A stretch of 43,166 bases of DNA from Halolactibacillus halophilus (GCF_900115605.1 NZ_FOXC01000023.1:1-43166); one strand, 5' to 3'. Counted from the first letter of the stretch, positions 16,568-25,015 are shown. Numbers and translations: made by a program. Notes: generated from the letters alone by a model not told the origin.

Positions 16568-17452
16568 TTATGATTGATATTCGAGTAAGTGCTGATATAA
16601 TGCGCCATAAACATTAGCTTGACTTCTAAAATGACAGGTCGTTAATTTCGGCTTTGCGACATGGTGAGGATTCTGAGTTAATATCTCAGCAATTGCTTTT
16701 CTTAACCGCTCTATAAAGAGTGGTTGCACGCTAATACCGCCACCAATCGCAAATATTTCTGGGTCAACAACATACTGTAAATTAATAATTTGTGCTGCCA
16801 AGTGATGACAGAACCGGTCAAAGATTTGAAGGGCTTCTCTGTGGCCAGCATTTAAGTACCGAAAGACCCCTTCACCATCATGCGCCTCTAATCCAACAGT
16901 CTCGGCGATTTCTTTAACTGTCAGTGAGGCTGAGCACGTTTCACCGACAAATGTTGCTTTATTCGTTTGGACATCATAACGGTCCATCACATAACTTTGT
17001 TCACCTGCTTCTAAATGTGCGCCTCGATAAAGTGCCCCGTTAATAATGATAGCGCCACCTACACCGGTACCAATAACTAATACAACGCTGTTTAAGTGAT
17101 TTTTCACACTGCCTTTCCATAATTCTGCTAGTGCGGCACATTTGGCATCATTCTCAATCGACACCGGTAGATGAAGCGCCTCAGATAAACGTTGTTTCAT
17201 ATTTACTTCATGTAAGTACTTAAGAGCACCACCGTGATACACAACACCGGTTTGAACATCAATGGTGCCAGGACAACTGATGGCGAGTCCTTGAACACCT
17301 GTGTAGGTTTTTGCGACAGCAACTATCTGTTTAATTAACGTTTCAGCATCAACATACGGTGTTTCAAACTTACCCGAATTTACTGCCTCACCTGTTCGAT
17401 CAACATAAGCATACTTAACGAACGTGCCACCAATATCATAGACCATATACAT
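16568..17452 (-). CDS. ROK-family sugar kinase
   Basis: 294 residues. The ATP phosphate loop is YDIGGTFVKYAYVD (residues 5-18). The sugar and catalytic region is SIENDAKCAALAELWKG, with the base Asp in END. LVIGTGVGGAIIING and the C-terminal FAIGGGIS complete the ROK pattern. The zinc motif CxCGxxGCxE, found in most ROK glucokinases, is absent: the corresponding stretch is LEAGEQSYVMDRYDVQ. That form occurs in beta-glucoside kinase-like and N-acetylmannosamine kinase-like relatives, so glucose may not be the substrate. The start at 17452 has GGAGTGAGAACAG before it. It appears to be a single-gene unit. Confidence 0.8.
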   Translation of the reverse strand: MYMVYDIGGTFVKYAYVDRTGEAVNSGKFETPYVDAETLIKQIVAVAKTYTGVQGLAISCPGTIDVQTGVVYHGGALKYLHEVNMKQRLSEALHLPVSIENDAKCAALAELWKGSVKNHLNSVVLVIGTGVGGAIIINGALYRGAHLEAGEQSYVMDRYDVQTNKATFVGETCSASLTVKEIAETVGLEAHDGEGVFRYLNAGHREALQIFDRFCHHLAAQIINLQYVVDPEIFAIGGGISVQPLFIERLRKAIAEILTQNPHHVAKPKLTTCHFRSQANVYGALYQHLLEYQS

Positions 17453-17558
17453 CTGTTCTCACTCCAATATAAGTTAATTTCCAGCTAAATATATCCATTA
17501 ACTCAAGCATAACGCTTTCTAGGAAAAAAGCAACCATTATTATTTAAACAGCCATCGC

Positions 17559-17720
17559 TTAATTTTGCCGGATATCACGTGAGATAAAACCGACACCACC
17601 AATGATGAAAAGTATTAGACTTATTTCTGTTAACGTCACTAATGGCCAGATATTAAACGCATCCACAGGTAATTCTGGAGTCCAGTAGAAAGGTGACACA
17701 GCCATCAGCCAATTTGGGAT
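17559..17720 (-). pseudogene. C-terminal remnant of a membrane permease
   Basis: About 50 residues are readable: AVSPFYWTPELPVDAFNIWP then a hydrophobic helix LISLILFIIGGVGF-like and RDIRQN. This is the look of the last helix and tail of an ABC-2 type exporter permease (the final RDI is common). No start, ribosome site or upstream part exists; the frame runs into the truncated TetR gene in another frame. It is best read as what is left after a deletion fused the middle of tetR to the end of this permease gene. Confidence 0.55.
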
Positions 17721-17721
17721 T

Positions 17722-17874
17722 CTAATAAAATAGCATCCCTTTACCAATACCTGCTTCTTTTACTATCTTATTTGTTGAAGCATCTTTATAACCGTTTTCA
17801 GCAAAATGTTTCATTGCTGCTTCAATAATTCGTTGTTGTTTATCCGGTTCAACATTATGAAAAGTTGTCGTCAT
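17722..17874 (-). pseudogene. TetR-family regulator truncated after the helix-turn-helix
   Basis: From ATG 17874 (AAGGAGAG upstream) 50 codons encode a typical TetR N-terminus: KQQRIIEAAMKHFAENGYKD, ASTNKIVKEAGIGKGMLFY. The expected continuation (YYFxSKxxL and about 130 more residues of ligand-binding domain) is missing; a TAG stop follows and the DNA changes to the tail of a permease. The DNA-binding half is therefore intact and could still be expressed as a short peptide, but dimerisation through the C-terminal domain is lost. The promoter and paired operators upstream remain intact. Confidence 0.75.
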
Positions 17875-17947
17875 ACGCTCTCTCCTTAAAGATTGACATG
17901 ACTTATACCGTTTAACGTCTATTAAAATCCTCGTAAAACACAAATTA

Positions 17948-17995
17948 GACCACCCTGGTCGACTTCATTATAAAGCGGTAGACCAGGGTGGTCAA
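17948..17995 (-). promoter_or_regulatory. tetR promoter with two palindromic operators
   Basis: -35 TTGACC (complement of 17990-17995), a 17-base spacer and TATAAT (17967-17972). Two copies of a 13-base palindrome of the form GACCA-CCC-TGGTC lie at 17948-17960 and 17981-17993 as exact inverted copies 20 bases apart. One overlaps the -35 and the other lies just downstream of the -10. This is the classic arrangement of a self-regulated TetR gene. Confidence 0.75.
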
Positions 17996-18095
17996 TTATT
18001 ATTTTTATGCTTTAATATTAACTTACGCTTCTGTCTAGCATCACCTTGAATAACGATATTCCCGTAAGATACAACCTCTTTTTCTCAGCTATTTT

Positions 18096-19160
18096 TTAAC
18101 CCTGCTTTCGTTCAAGGAAAAAGACACCGATAGCACCAAATAATACTGTTAAGGCGATTAAGAAGCCATAACCCGACACAAGCTCACTCATTGACGCACC
18201 ACGGACAATCACGTCAGATAATGTCTCAATACCGTAGCGAATCGGTATGATCCGGCTGAAGATGAGTAACACTGGCTGTGTGACAAATTCTAATGGCCAA
18301 AACGCCCCGCCAAGCATCGCTGAAGCTGTCGCGACAATTGGAATGACGGCTTGAAGTTGTTGCGGCGTTTTTACTAAACTGACAAGCATCAAACCTAAAG
18401 CGACAATCGCAGTTAAAAAGAGACTAATTGATAACAAGAGTAACCCGTAGTGATTGCCAAATGAGAAGCCAATCCACTGCGTGAAGATGACAAAACTGAG
18501 CCCAACTTGAATGAAACCAATCAGGAAGTAATGGAGAAATAAGCCACTAAAAATTTTCATCTTCGACACGGGGGACAACATCATCCGCTCCCACGTCCCG
18601 TCTGTTTTTTGTTCAGCAATACTCATCATTTGAAACAGGACGGTATACATCACAAAATAAAGCGTCATACCAACCACAACTTGGGTTTGATATTGGATCG
18701 AGTCTCCCGCTGTATCAACGGAGGTTGTTTCTAGTGGAATATAATTATTCAAGTCACTTTCCGTTAAATCATTCGCGTCTAACCAGCGCTTTTCTTGATA
18801 CACTTCCGTTAAGTATTCACGAACGAGCGGTTGTGAAAAAGATGATTGCCCGACTAAGAAACTAAAAGACGCCTCATTTAGTTCGACCGCAAAACTGAGT
18901 TGATTATTTTTAATCCGCTCTTCAACCGTTGTTCTGTCACTTTGTCTAAACTCAAATTGATCGCTGTCGTTTAATTCATCTATCAGCATGGTATACGCCG
19001 GATTAGATAAATCGTCTGTATAGGTTTGGACACCGACTTTACCGGTCGTCTGACTTTGACCTAAGAAGGTGACAAATAAGAGGGTAAGCCCAAAGAATGT
19101 TAACACAACAAACGGTTGTTTCAACAGGCGCTTCCACTGCATCATAAAGACAGTCCACAT
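18096..19160 (-). CDS. ABC-2 type exporter permease (second subunit)
   Basis: 354 residues. One N-terminal membrane helix is followed by a large extracytoplasmic segment (about residues 35-175) and then five helices (about 180-345). The motif EQKTDGTWERMMLSPVSKMKIFSG is the cytoplasmic coupling region typical of DrrB/YhgE-like ABC-2 permeases. It is the last gene of the ATPase-permease-permease exporter; its ATG overlaps the previous stop by one base (TAATG). It probably exports a hydrophobic compound or antibiotic, but the substrate is unknown. Confidence 0.82.
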   Translation of the reverse strand: MWTVFMMQWKRLLKQPFVVLTFFGLTLLFVTFLGQSQTTGKVGVQTYTDDLSNPAYTMLIDELNDSDQFEFRQSDRTTVEERIKNNQLSFAVELNEASFSFLVGQSSFSQPLVREYLTEVYQEKRWLDANDLTESDLNNYIPLETTSVDTAGDSIQYQTQVVVGMTLYFVMYTVLFQMMSIAEQKTDGTWERMMLSPVSKMKIFSGLFLHYFLIGFIQVGLSFVIFTQWIGFSFGNHYGLLLLSISLFLTAIVALGLMLVSLVKTPQQLQAVIPIVATASAMLGGAFWPLEFVTQPVLLIFSRIIPIRYGIETLSDVIVRGASMSELVSGYGFLIALTVLFGAIGVFFLERKQG

Positions 19161-20404
19161 TAGCTAAACCTCCTTTTCGGGAATAAACCCCAGGCAATGA
19201 TGAAAAGAATCGCACTTAACAACAGGATCCGCATTAATAGCGGCATACTATCGCTCAAGCTGTAGCCTTGAATTTGTTGTAAGTACACGGTCATCATCGC
19301 CCCATTCGGGGTCCAGTTACCGAGTGTACGAATAAACGGTGAGATTTGTTCGACCGGAGTAAAGCTCCCACCTAAGAAAGCAAAAAGAGTTACAACGAGC
19401 CCACTAAAGATACCTGAAACAGAATCGGTTGGCATCATTAAGGTCAGTGACGTTAACAACGCCGTTAAGGCCCCTATCACCGTCGCATAAATAAAAGTGA
19501 CCGCTATAATCGTGAGCCAAAATTCACCCGAGCGCTCACTAAAGGTATCAAATAACAGTTGTGATAGCCCAAATAAAATCCCAAGTTGTATCACGGCTAA
19601 TACATAGCCGCTCACGACTTTACTAAGTAAATAACGGACCGGTTTTTCACCCGCTAACATCATCCTTAACAAAACATCTTGTTTCTTTTCTATAAAGGCA
19701 TTTGAACTAATTGATGAGGCGACATAAAGACTGAACATCATCGCCATTCCAATTGTAAAATATTGAAACGCCGAGACTTCTGTCGTTGTTTCAATTGTAT
19801 CAATCTCACCTAAGGTCACGTCTTCTGGTACAACGAGCGTGTCTCCTTTGATTGTTTGAATACTCATCATTAAATTGTATTCTGACGTGAAGTGGTGAAA
19901 GATCTGACGCAAGACTTGCGACTGAATCGTCGTCTCATCAATCACTTCTAACCGAAGTGATTCGGTTGCCTCACCACCGTTCATCACCGCAAGGACTTGG
20001 GTTGTTAACGCATCTGGTATCGTTAATACAGCTTCGACATCTGCATGATTTAATGCTTCGTTTGCAGCTTCTGTTGTCATCAACTCGGTCACTAATAATT
20101 GTTCTTTCTCAAGCGTCTCGATAACAGCTATAATTTGACGATTGACTTTTAAATTGTCTATCACAGCTTTTGCCTGTTCATCTGGTAGTCCTTGATCTAA
20201 CAGTATTGCCGAATCACCATCACGTTCTGTTGTCTCGTCAACAATGGCTAAATGAATCGGTTCAATCTCGGCACTACCCGTCATTAAACCACCCAGACTC
20301 AGACTCAAGATGGTGATTAAGACAAATGGCATCACAAGTAAAATTAATACCTCTGAACGAGCTTTAGAGATGGTTAAAATATCTTTTTTTAATAAATTCA
20401 ACAT
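19160..20404 (-). CDS. ABC-2 type exporter permease (first subunit)
   Basis: 414 residues with the same layout as its neighbour: an N-terminal helix (VLILLVMPFVLITILSLSLGG), a long acidic extracytoplasmic domain (about 45-225) and a five- to six-helix C-terminal bundle. The coupling segment is FIEKKQDVLLRMMLAGEKP. It presumably forms a heterodimer with the second subunit. The strongly acidic outer domain is in line with a saline habitat. GAGGTGATGGT precedes its ATG, 10 bases after the ATPase stop. Confidence 0.82.
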   Translation of the reverse strand: MLNLLKKDILTISKARSEVLILLVMPFVLITILSLSLGGLMTGSAEIEPIHLAIVDETTERDGDSAILLDQGLPDEQAKAVIDNLKVNRQIIAVIETLEKEQLLVTELMTTEAANEALNHADVEAVLTIPDALTTQVLAVMNGGEATESLRLEVIDETTIQSQVLRQIFHHFTSEYNLMMSIQTIKGDTLVVPEDVTLGEIDTIETTTEVSAFQYFTIGMAMMFSLYVASSISSNAFIEKKQDVLLRMMLAGEKPVRYLLSKVVSGYVLAVIQLGILFGLSQLLFDTFSERSGEFWLTIIAVTFIYATVIGALTALLTSLTLMMPTDSVSGIFSGLVVTLFAFLGGSFTPVEQISPFIRTLGNWTPNGAMMTVYLQQIQGYSLSDSMPLLMRILLLSAILFIIAWGLFPKRRFS

Positions 20405-20414
20405 ACCATCACCT

Positions 20415-21347
20415 CTAATCTCTGAGCTTTCTACCAGTTAAATGCAGGAAAACGTCCTCTAAGGTCGGGGTTTGAATCGCTAACGCCGTTAGTTTTACGT
20501 GATGTACTTTAGCATAGTCAAATAAGTCACCAAGCAAGTCTTCTCGTTTTTCGGCTATCACTTTATAGCCTTGGTCTGATTCAATGACTTGCGTGATTGT
20601 TTGATCAGCTTCAAGTGCTTGTTTAAACGCTTGATTTTTCTCTAACGTTTCCACCCAGACTGTTTCCTCTTCTTGCATCAAGTTCTGTAAGTCTGATTTT
20701 GTTCCGCTCGCAATCACTTCTCCGTGGTCCATAATATAAATCCGGTCACAGAGTTTTTCAACTTCTTCCATATAATGCGATGTATACAGAACCGTCATAT
20801 GATTTTCTTTGTTGAGTTGTTTAATTAAATCAAGAATATAACTTCTTGATTGCGGATCAATCCCGACGGTCGGTTCATCCATAATTAATACTTTCGGGTT
20901 ATGGAGTAAACTAGCCGCAATATTAATCCGGCGTTTCATCCCACCGGAATAATTTTTCACCCGGTCTTTTTTTCGATCACTTAAACCAACAAGCGCTAAC
21001 ACCTCTTCGATTTTTGTTTTTAACGCTTTTCCTTTCAGTCCATATAATCGACCAAAAAACAGTAAATTCTCATAGGCAGATAATTCTTCGTATAAAGCAA
21101 TGTCTTGTGGCACAACCCCTAAGTCACGTCGTAATTGCTTCGGGTTCTTCAGCGCATCTTTGTCATTATAGATTACTTGACCTGACGTGGGTGTTAGACC
21201 AGTCGACATCATTTGAATCGTTGTTGACTTACCGGCACCATTTGGTCCCAGTAACCCGACCGATTCTCCTTCTTTTAATGTAAGACTTACATCTTTCACT
21301 GCTTGTAAATCTTTAAATGATTTTGATAATCCTTGCACTTCTAACAT
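20415..21347 (-). CDS. ABC exporter ATP-binding protein (DrrA-like)
   Basis: 310 residues. Walker A is GPNGAGKST (34-42), followed by the Q-loop GVVPQDIALYEELS, signature YSGGMKRRINIA, Walker B VLIMDEPTVGIDP and the switch histidine YTSHYMEEVEKLCD. A C-terminal extension of about 90 residues (from VWVETLEKN to TPTLEDVFLHLTGRKLRD) is typical of the drug- or antibiotic-export DrrA group. It is the first gene of a three-gene operon. GAGGTGAAGAC precedes ATG 21347 and a promoter lies at 21382-21411. Confidence 0.88.
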   Translation of the reverse strand: MLEVQGLSKSFKDLQAVKDVSLTLKEGESVGLLGPNGAGKSTTIQMMSTGLTPTSGQVIYNDKDALKNPKQLRRDLGVVPQDIALYEELSAYENLLFFGRLYGLKGKALKTKIEEVLALVGLSDRKKDRVKNYSGGMKRRINIAASLLHNPKVLIMDEPTVGIDPQSRSYILDLIKQLNKENHMTVLYTSHYMEEVEKLCDRIYIMDHGEVIASGTKSDLQNLMQEEETVWVETLEKNQAFKQALEADQTITQVIESDQGYKVIAEKREDLLGDLFDYAKVHHVKLTALAIQTPTLEDVFLHLTGRKLRD

Positions 21348-21381
21348 GTCTTCACCTCATCCATATTTTCAGTGTGAACCT

Positions 21382-21411
21382 TTAATAGCTAACGTACCGC
21401 CATCACGTCAA
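21382..21411 (-). promoter_or_regulatory. promoter of the ABC exporter operon
   Basis: Minus strand: TTGACG (21406-21411), an 18-base spacer and TATTAA (21382-21387). Some 20 bases upstream lies a perfect 13-base palindrome ACTATT-T-AATAGT (21429-21441) that could be a regulator site. Confidence 0.5.
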
Positions 21412-21517
21412 GTATATATAACTCACGTACTATTTAATAGTTATAATCTTTACTTTTTTCCACATCGTGACTTTTAAACTGTATCGCTATAACATATTAC
21501 TGCTCAGCAATGATAAA

Positions 21518-21561
21518 AATACCGTGACTCAAAGCATAAAAGTCCTTTGAATCACGGTATT
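21518..21561 (-). terminator. rho-independent terminator after the dioxygenase gene
   Basis: A 17-bp stem with one mismatch: AATACCGTGACTCAAAG (21518-21534) / CTTTGAATCACGGTATT (21545-21561). On the minus strand it continues with a T-rich stretch. Confidence 0.75.
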
Positions 21562-21627
21562 CGAAGACGATGGATTACATATACCCTTCCTATACTACCT
21601 ATTATTCGTTTCATAATTTTCTATCGA

Positions 21628-22614
21628 TTAGAAATATTCTTTTTCAATCTTCTTATTACTTCTTTTTGTATCAATTGGACGCACAATTTTTTCAATCTCG
21701 TCACGTTTTGGCTCTAAGAATGGTGGTAATGATAATTTCTCACCTAATGTTTCATAGGGTTCATCGCTTAAGAAACCAGGCCCATCTGTCGCCCATTCAA
21801 ACAAAATCTGTGGGGCTACTTTGGCATAGAGTGATTCAAAGAAGAACCGATCGACATAACCTGAGGTTCTTAAGCCGAATTGTGGTAAGTAATCAATCCA
21901 ACCATCTAGCGCTTCTCTGTCTTCGACTCTAAAAGCTACGTGGTGAACTGTCCCGTATCCTTGACGTCCATCTGGTTTATTCGTCACATGGCGGACGAGG
22001 ACTTGTGCCCCGTTACCACCTTCACCTACTTCAAATAAATGCTTTTCATCTGCTTGGTCAATTAAGGTAAACCCAAGCACTTCTGTCAGTACCTTTTTAA
22101 AGAAATCGAATTTTTCAATCGTAATATGAATCGGTCCGAGGCCAATAATCTGATATTCATCCGGTACCGGGCTATTCTTCCACGGTTCTCCGCCATTTAC
22201 TCCACTATTTTGTTCATCTGAGATCAACTGATAATATTGATCATCAAAATCAATGAAATTAATGACCTTTTTTCCGAATTGTTCCGTTATGCCACCATGT
22301 TTAATATCATAGTGATCAAAGCGTTTTCTCCAGTACGCGAGTGCTTCGTCTGATGGCACTCTAAATCCGGTACGTTCAATTTCATTCGTCCCGTGGCGAC
22401 CTTTTGGTATCCCTTGAAAATCAAAAAAGGTCATGTCTGTTCCTGGGCTACCCTTATCATCGGTAAAGAAGAGGTGATACGTATTAATATCATCTTGATT
22501 AACAGTTTTCTTTACTAAACGTAACCCTAACACGTAGGTAAAGAAACGATAAATTTCTTCTGCACTACTCGTCATTGCAGTTACATGGTGAATCCCTTTT
22601 AATGGTTGAACCAT
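21628..22614 (-). CDS. ring-cleaving (extradiol-type) dioxygenase, MhqA/MhqO-like
   Basis: 328 residues with two glyoxalase/VOC modules. Metal-ligand candidates are H9/H10 in GIHHVTAM, the second-module GTVHHVAFRV, and the late glutamate in QILFEWATDGPGF. This is the family of MhqA/MhqO in Bacillus subtilis, involved in detoxifying hydroquinones and quinone-like compounds. The frame extends upstream to 22680, but ATG 22614 has GGATGTGAGAAG before it and matches the family's N-terminus (MVQPLKGIHHVT). A sequence close to the MhqR operator lies directly upstream, supporting quinone-stress control. Confidence 0.85.
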   Translation of the reverse strand: MVQPLKGIHHVTAMTSSAEEIYRFFTYVLGLRLVKKTVNQDDINTYHLFFTDDKGSPGTDMTFFDFQGIPKGRHGTNEIERTGFRVPSDEALAYWRKRFDHYDIKHGGITEQFGKKVINFIDFDDQYYQLISDEQNSGVNGGEPWKNSPVPDEYQIIGLGPIHITIEKFDFFKKVLTEVLGFTLIDQADEKHLFEVGEGGNGAQVLVRHVTNKPDGRQGYGTVHHVAFRVEDREALDGWIDYLPQFGLRTSGYVDRFFFESLYAKVAPQILFEWATDGPGFLSDEPYETLGEKLSLPPFLEPKRDEIEKIVRPIDTKRSNKKIEKEYF

Positions 22615-22683
22615 CTTCTCACATCCTTTTCTTCGGTTAATAAAAAACTGGCATCTATGCCTGATTTTTATCTTTTTCACAAA

Positions 22684-22703
22684 TTATCTTTAATTTGAGA
22701 TAA
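22684..22703. promoter_or_regulatory. MhqR-like operator
   Basis: TTATCTTTAATTTGAGATAA is an imperfect palindrome (8 of 10 base pairs). It agrees at about 15 of 18 positions with the TATCTCGAATTCGAGATA consensus as I recall it for the MarR-family repressor MhqR. It abuts the -10 of the dioxygenase promoter. Confidence 0.6.
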
Positions 22704-22732
22704 ATATAACTCGAGAACCATGTACACGTCAA
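22703..22732 (-). promoter_or_regulatory. promoter of the dioxygenase gene
   Basis: TTGACG (complement of 22727-22732), an 18-base spacer and TATATT (22703-22708). The operator-like palindrome starts at the -10, so a bound repressor would block transcription. Confidence 0.55.
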
Positions 22733-22846
22733 AGACAATGCTTATTTGTTTAATTCCCGTCATTTTCGGGTATAAATATAAATTAGAATATAAGTTGAAA
22801 CTGTGATTTTTAAATCACTAAACTATAAAGAAGGTTGGCGAAATAC

Positions 22847-24205
22847 ATGCATATCTATGATCAACAAAAAAGTTATTATAAAAGTGGGCAAACACGACCG
22901 CTGCAACACCGCCTAACAGCATTAAACCATTTGAAAGATACGATCAAACGTTATGAAGCTGAAGTAATTGAGGCATTACACCAAGACTTAAATAAATCAG
23001 AATTTGAGTCGTATACGACCGAGATTGGTATTCTTTACACCGAAATTGATTATACAATCAAACATTTAAAGAAATGGATGAAACCTAAGAAAGTGAAAAC
23101 AGCACTCACCCACGTTGGGACTAAGGGTAAGATTTACCCTGATCCTTACGGGGTCACATTGATTATCGCTCCGTGGAATTATCCATTCCAACTCGCAATG
23201 GCACCACTTATCGGGGCGATTGCTGGGGGAAATACAGCGATTGTTAAGCCGTCTGAATTAACCCCACATACAGCGGAAGTGATTAAAAAAATCATTACCG
23301 CTGCGTTTATTCCCGAATTTATTGCGGTAAAACAAGGTGGGGTTGACGTGTCCCAACAACTTTTAGACACACCATTTGACTATATTTTCTTTACCGGTAG
23401 TGTCAATGTCGGAAAAATTGTGATGGAGAAAGCCAGCAAATATTTAACACCGCACACACTTGAACTTGGTGGTAAAAGTCCGGCGATTGTCCATGAGGAT
23501 GCGTCATTAAAATTAGCGGCTAAACGGATTGCCTGGGGTAAATTTATTAATGCGGGACAAACCTGTGTCGCACCTGATTACGTTTATGTCCATCAAGATG
23601 TGAAAGACGACTTTTTAACGTACTTAACAGACGCGATCGAAGACCTCTATTCACATCAACCACTTGAAAACCCTGACTATACACACATTGTCAGTGACAA
23701 GCACTTTGACCGCCTGACGCACTTTTTAGATGATGGGACACTTTTTTATGGTGGTGACACCAACAAAGAGACGCGCGCTATCGCTCCAACTGTTTTAACT
23801 GACATCACTTGGGATAGGCCGGTGATGGCTGAAGAGATTTTTGGACCGATTCTACCGGTCATGACATATGAAAATCTTGATTTTATTATTGATGACATTA
23901 CGAAACAACCGAAACCATTAGCCCTTTACCTCTTTACTGAAAGAGATTACACAAGAGAAAAAGTCATTGCTGAAATTCCGTTTGGTGGCGGATGTATTAA
24001 TGATACGATTTATCACCTAGCTACCCCGTACTTACCCTTTGGTGGTGTCGGTCAAAGCGGGACCGGGAATTATCATGGTAAATTCTCATTCGATACGTTC
24101 ACCCATCAAAAGAGTATCTTAAAACAGACGACAATGTTCGACGTCCCGTTACGCTACCCTAATCAAAAAGCGGGTTTAAAATGGGTGAAAAAATTAATGA
24201 AGTAA
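22847..24205 (+). CDS. aldehyde dehydrogenase, class 3 type (YwdH/AldX-like)
   Basis: 452 residues from ATG 22847. The catalytic cysteine is C240 in GQTCVAPDYV and the general base is E206 in LELGGKSP. The nucleotide-binding stretch is FFTGSVNVGK, and the C-terminal half has EEIFGPILPV and PFGGVGQSGTGNYHG. GQTCVAPDY is the class 3 signature, so medium- or long-chain aldehydes are likely, with NAD or NADP. A TTG at 22835 keeps the frame open but overlaps the AGAAGG ribosome site, so ATG is preferred. Class 3 enzymes act in staphyloxanthin synthesis (AldH) in S. aureus. A role with this strain's C30 carotenoid is possible but nothing local shows it. Confidence 0.88.
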   Translation: MHIYDQQKSYYKSGQTRPLQHRLTALNHLKDTIKRYEAEVIEALHQDLNKSEFESYTTEIGILYTEIDYTIKHLKKWMKPKKVKTALTHVGTKGKIYPDPYGVTLIIAPWNYPFQLAMAPLIGAIAGGNTAIVKPSELTPHTAEVIKKIITAAFIPEFIAVKQGGVDVSQQLLDTPFDYIFFTGSVNVGKIVMEKASKYLTPHTLELGGKSPAIVHEDASLKLAAKRIAWGKFINAGQTCVAPDYVYVHQDVKDDFLTYLTDAIEDLYSHQPLENPDYTHIVSDKHFDRLTHFLDDGTLFYGGDTNKETRAIAPTVLTDITWDRPVMAEEIFGPILPVMTYENLDFIIDDITKQPKPLALYLFTERDYTREKVIAEIPFGGGCINDTIYHLATPYLPFGGVGQSGTGNYHGKFSFDTFTHQKSILKQTTMFDVPLRYPNQKAGLKWVKKLMK

Positions 24206-24244
24206 GACAGATTTATTTCCTACATTTAAGAAAGGAGGGTTTTT

Positions 24245-24652
24245 GTGGCTAACTTACTCATTGGCGCCGTTGTCGTTTTGTTTATTGTTAAATTCTATTG
24301 GTTTATTAAACATAAACGCTATACGTTGACTGAGTTTAGTCAAGCGATGTTTTTACGGCTCTTTTTAACGTTATTTATTGTCTTCATTGGGTTTAGTCTG
24401 ATCTATTATAGCCTTTTCTTAAACGATTATGTTGTCGTTCATGACACTGTCAATAATCGCACGATTAGCCACTTCGGTGATTACTTATATTTTAGTGGTG
24501 TGACATTACTATCTGTTGGTTACGGTGATTTAGTCCCTGTCGGTGTGGCCAAAATTTTCAGCTTACTCGAAGCAAGTCTTGGTTTACTCATACCTTCTGC
24601 CTTTTTCTTAACGGCCTGGAATAATTCGAATCAATCGGATCGTGATTCATGA
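24245..24652 (+). CDS. small two-helix potassium channel
   Basis: 135 residues with a hydrophobic N-terminal helix, a second helix (LFLTLFIVFIGFSLIYYSLF), a pore loop and a last helix. The selectivity filter is SVGYGDLVP, in TLLSVGYGDLVPVG, close to the canonical TVGYGD. There is no RCK/TrkA-N regulatory domain, so it is a bare KcsA-like pore subunit, presumably a tetramer. The start is GTG 24245, nine bases after AAGGAGGG. K+ flux matters for osmotic balance in halotolerant cells, but the physiological role is not shown. Confidence 0.82.
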   Translation: MANLLIGAVVVLFIVKFYWFIKHKRYTLTEFSQAMFLRLFLTLFIVFIGFSLIYYSLFLNDYVVVHDTVNNRTISHFGDYLYFSGVTLLSVGYGDLVPVGVAKIFSLLEASLGLLIPSAFFLTAWNNSNQSDRDS

Positions 24653-24703
24653 ATAGTTTAAAGGAAACGACTAACATACGAGATGAATATGTCCAAATAA
24701 CCC

Positions 24704-24732
24704 TTGTTTATTATCATACGTTAAGATATGAT
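24704..24732 (+). promoter_or_regulatory. promoter for the leader ORF and MFS gene
   Basis: TTGTTT (24704-24709), a 17-base spacer and TATGAT (24727-24732). It is followed 33 bases later by a strong ribosome site and a short ORF. Confidence 0.55.
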
Positions 24733-24765
24733 AACAGTAATTAAGAAGAAGGTAGGTGAGGAAAT

Positions 24766-24900
24766 ATGGTTTTCACGCATCGTGTTGATCAACATAAACG
24801 CTTTATCGCTTTTATGATGACTATTTTTGGTATTTTTCATGTGAACGGGACTCGTCTGCCCTTTTTTAATCACTACCTAAAAATACACACGTTGTCGTAA
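24766..24900 (+). CDS. 44-residue ORF, possible leader peptide upstream of an MFS gene
   Basis: ATG 24766 follows AGGTAGGTGAGG at good spacing and its own promoter. It encodes MVFTHRVDQHKRF, a hydrophobic segment IAFMMTIFGIFHV, and a polar end with the stop at 24898-24900. It matches no family that I recognise. A complete terminator hairpin lies 54 bases after the stop and before the MFS gene, with no new promoter in between. This layout is what one expects of a translated leader controlling attenuation of an efflux gene. It could instead be an independent small membrane peptide. Confidence 0.5.
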   Translation: MVFTHRVDQHKRFIAFMMTIFGIFHVNGTRLPFFNHYLKIHTLS

Positions 24901-24954
24901 ACCATTTACCTTACAAACACTAGGCATCACTTCTCGCGAGCGTTGTTTAGATTT

Positions 24955-24983
24955 CCACCGGTAATGTTTACCGGTGGTTTTTT
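24955..24983 (+). terminator. terminator or attenuator ahead of the MFS gene
   Basis: The 10-bp stem CCACCGGTAA (24955-24964) / TTACCGGTGG (24968-24977) with a TGT loop is followed by TTTTTT. The alternative pairing partner AAACCATTTACC (24899-24910) could bind GGTAATGTTT (24960-24969), with two one-base bulges, and prevent the terminator. Confidence 0.75.
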
Positions 24984-25015
24984 GGTTTCTCCAGACAACA
25001 ATAAGGAGAAAAAAC

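Noticed and set aside
22703-22846. A precise promoter for the aldehyde dehydrogenase gene
   Set aside because: TATAAA with TTGTTT upstream exists but the spacing is 19 bases and alternatives are as good, so I did not list it.
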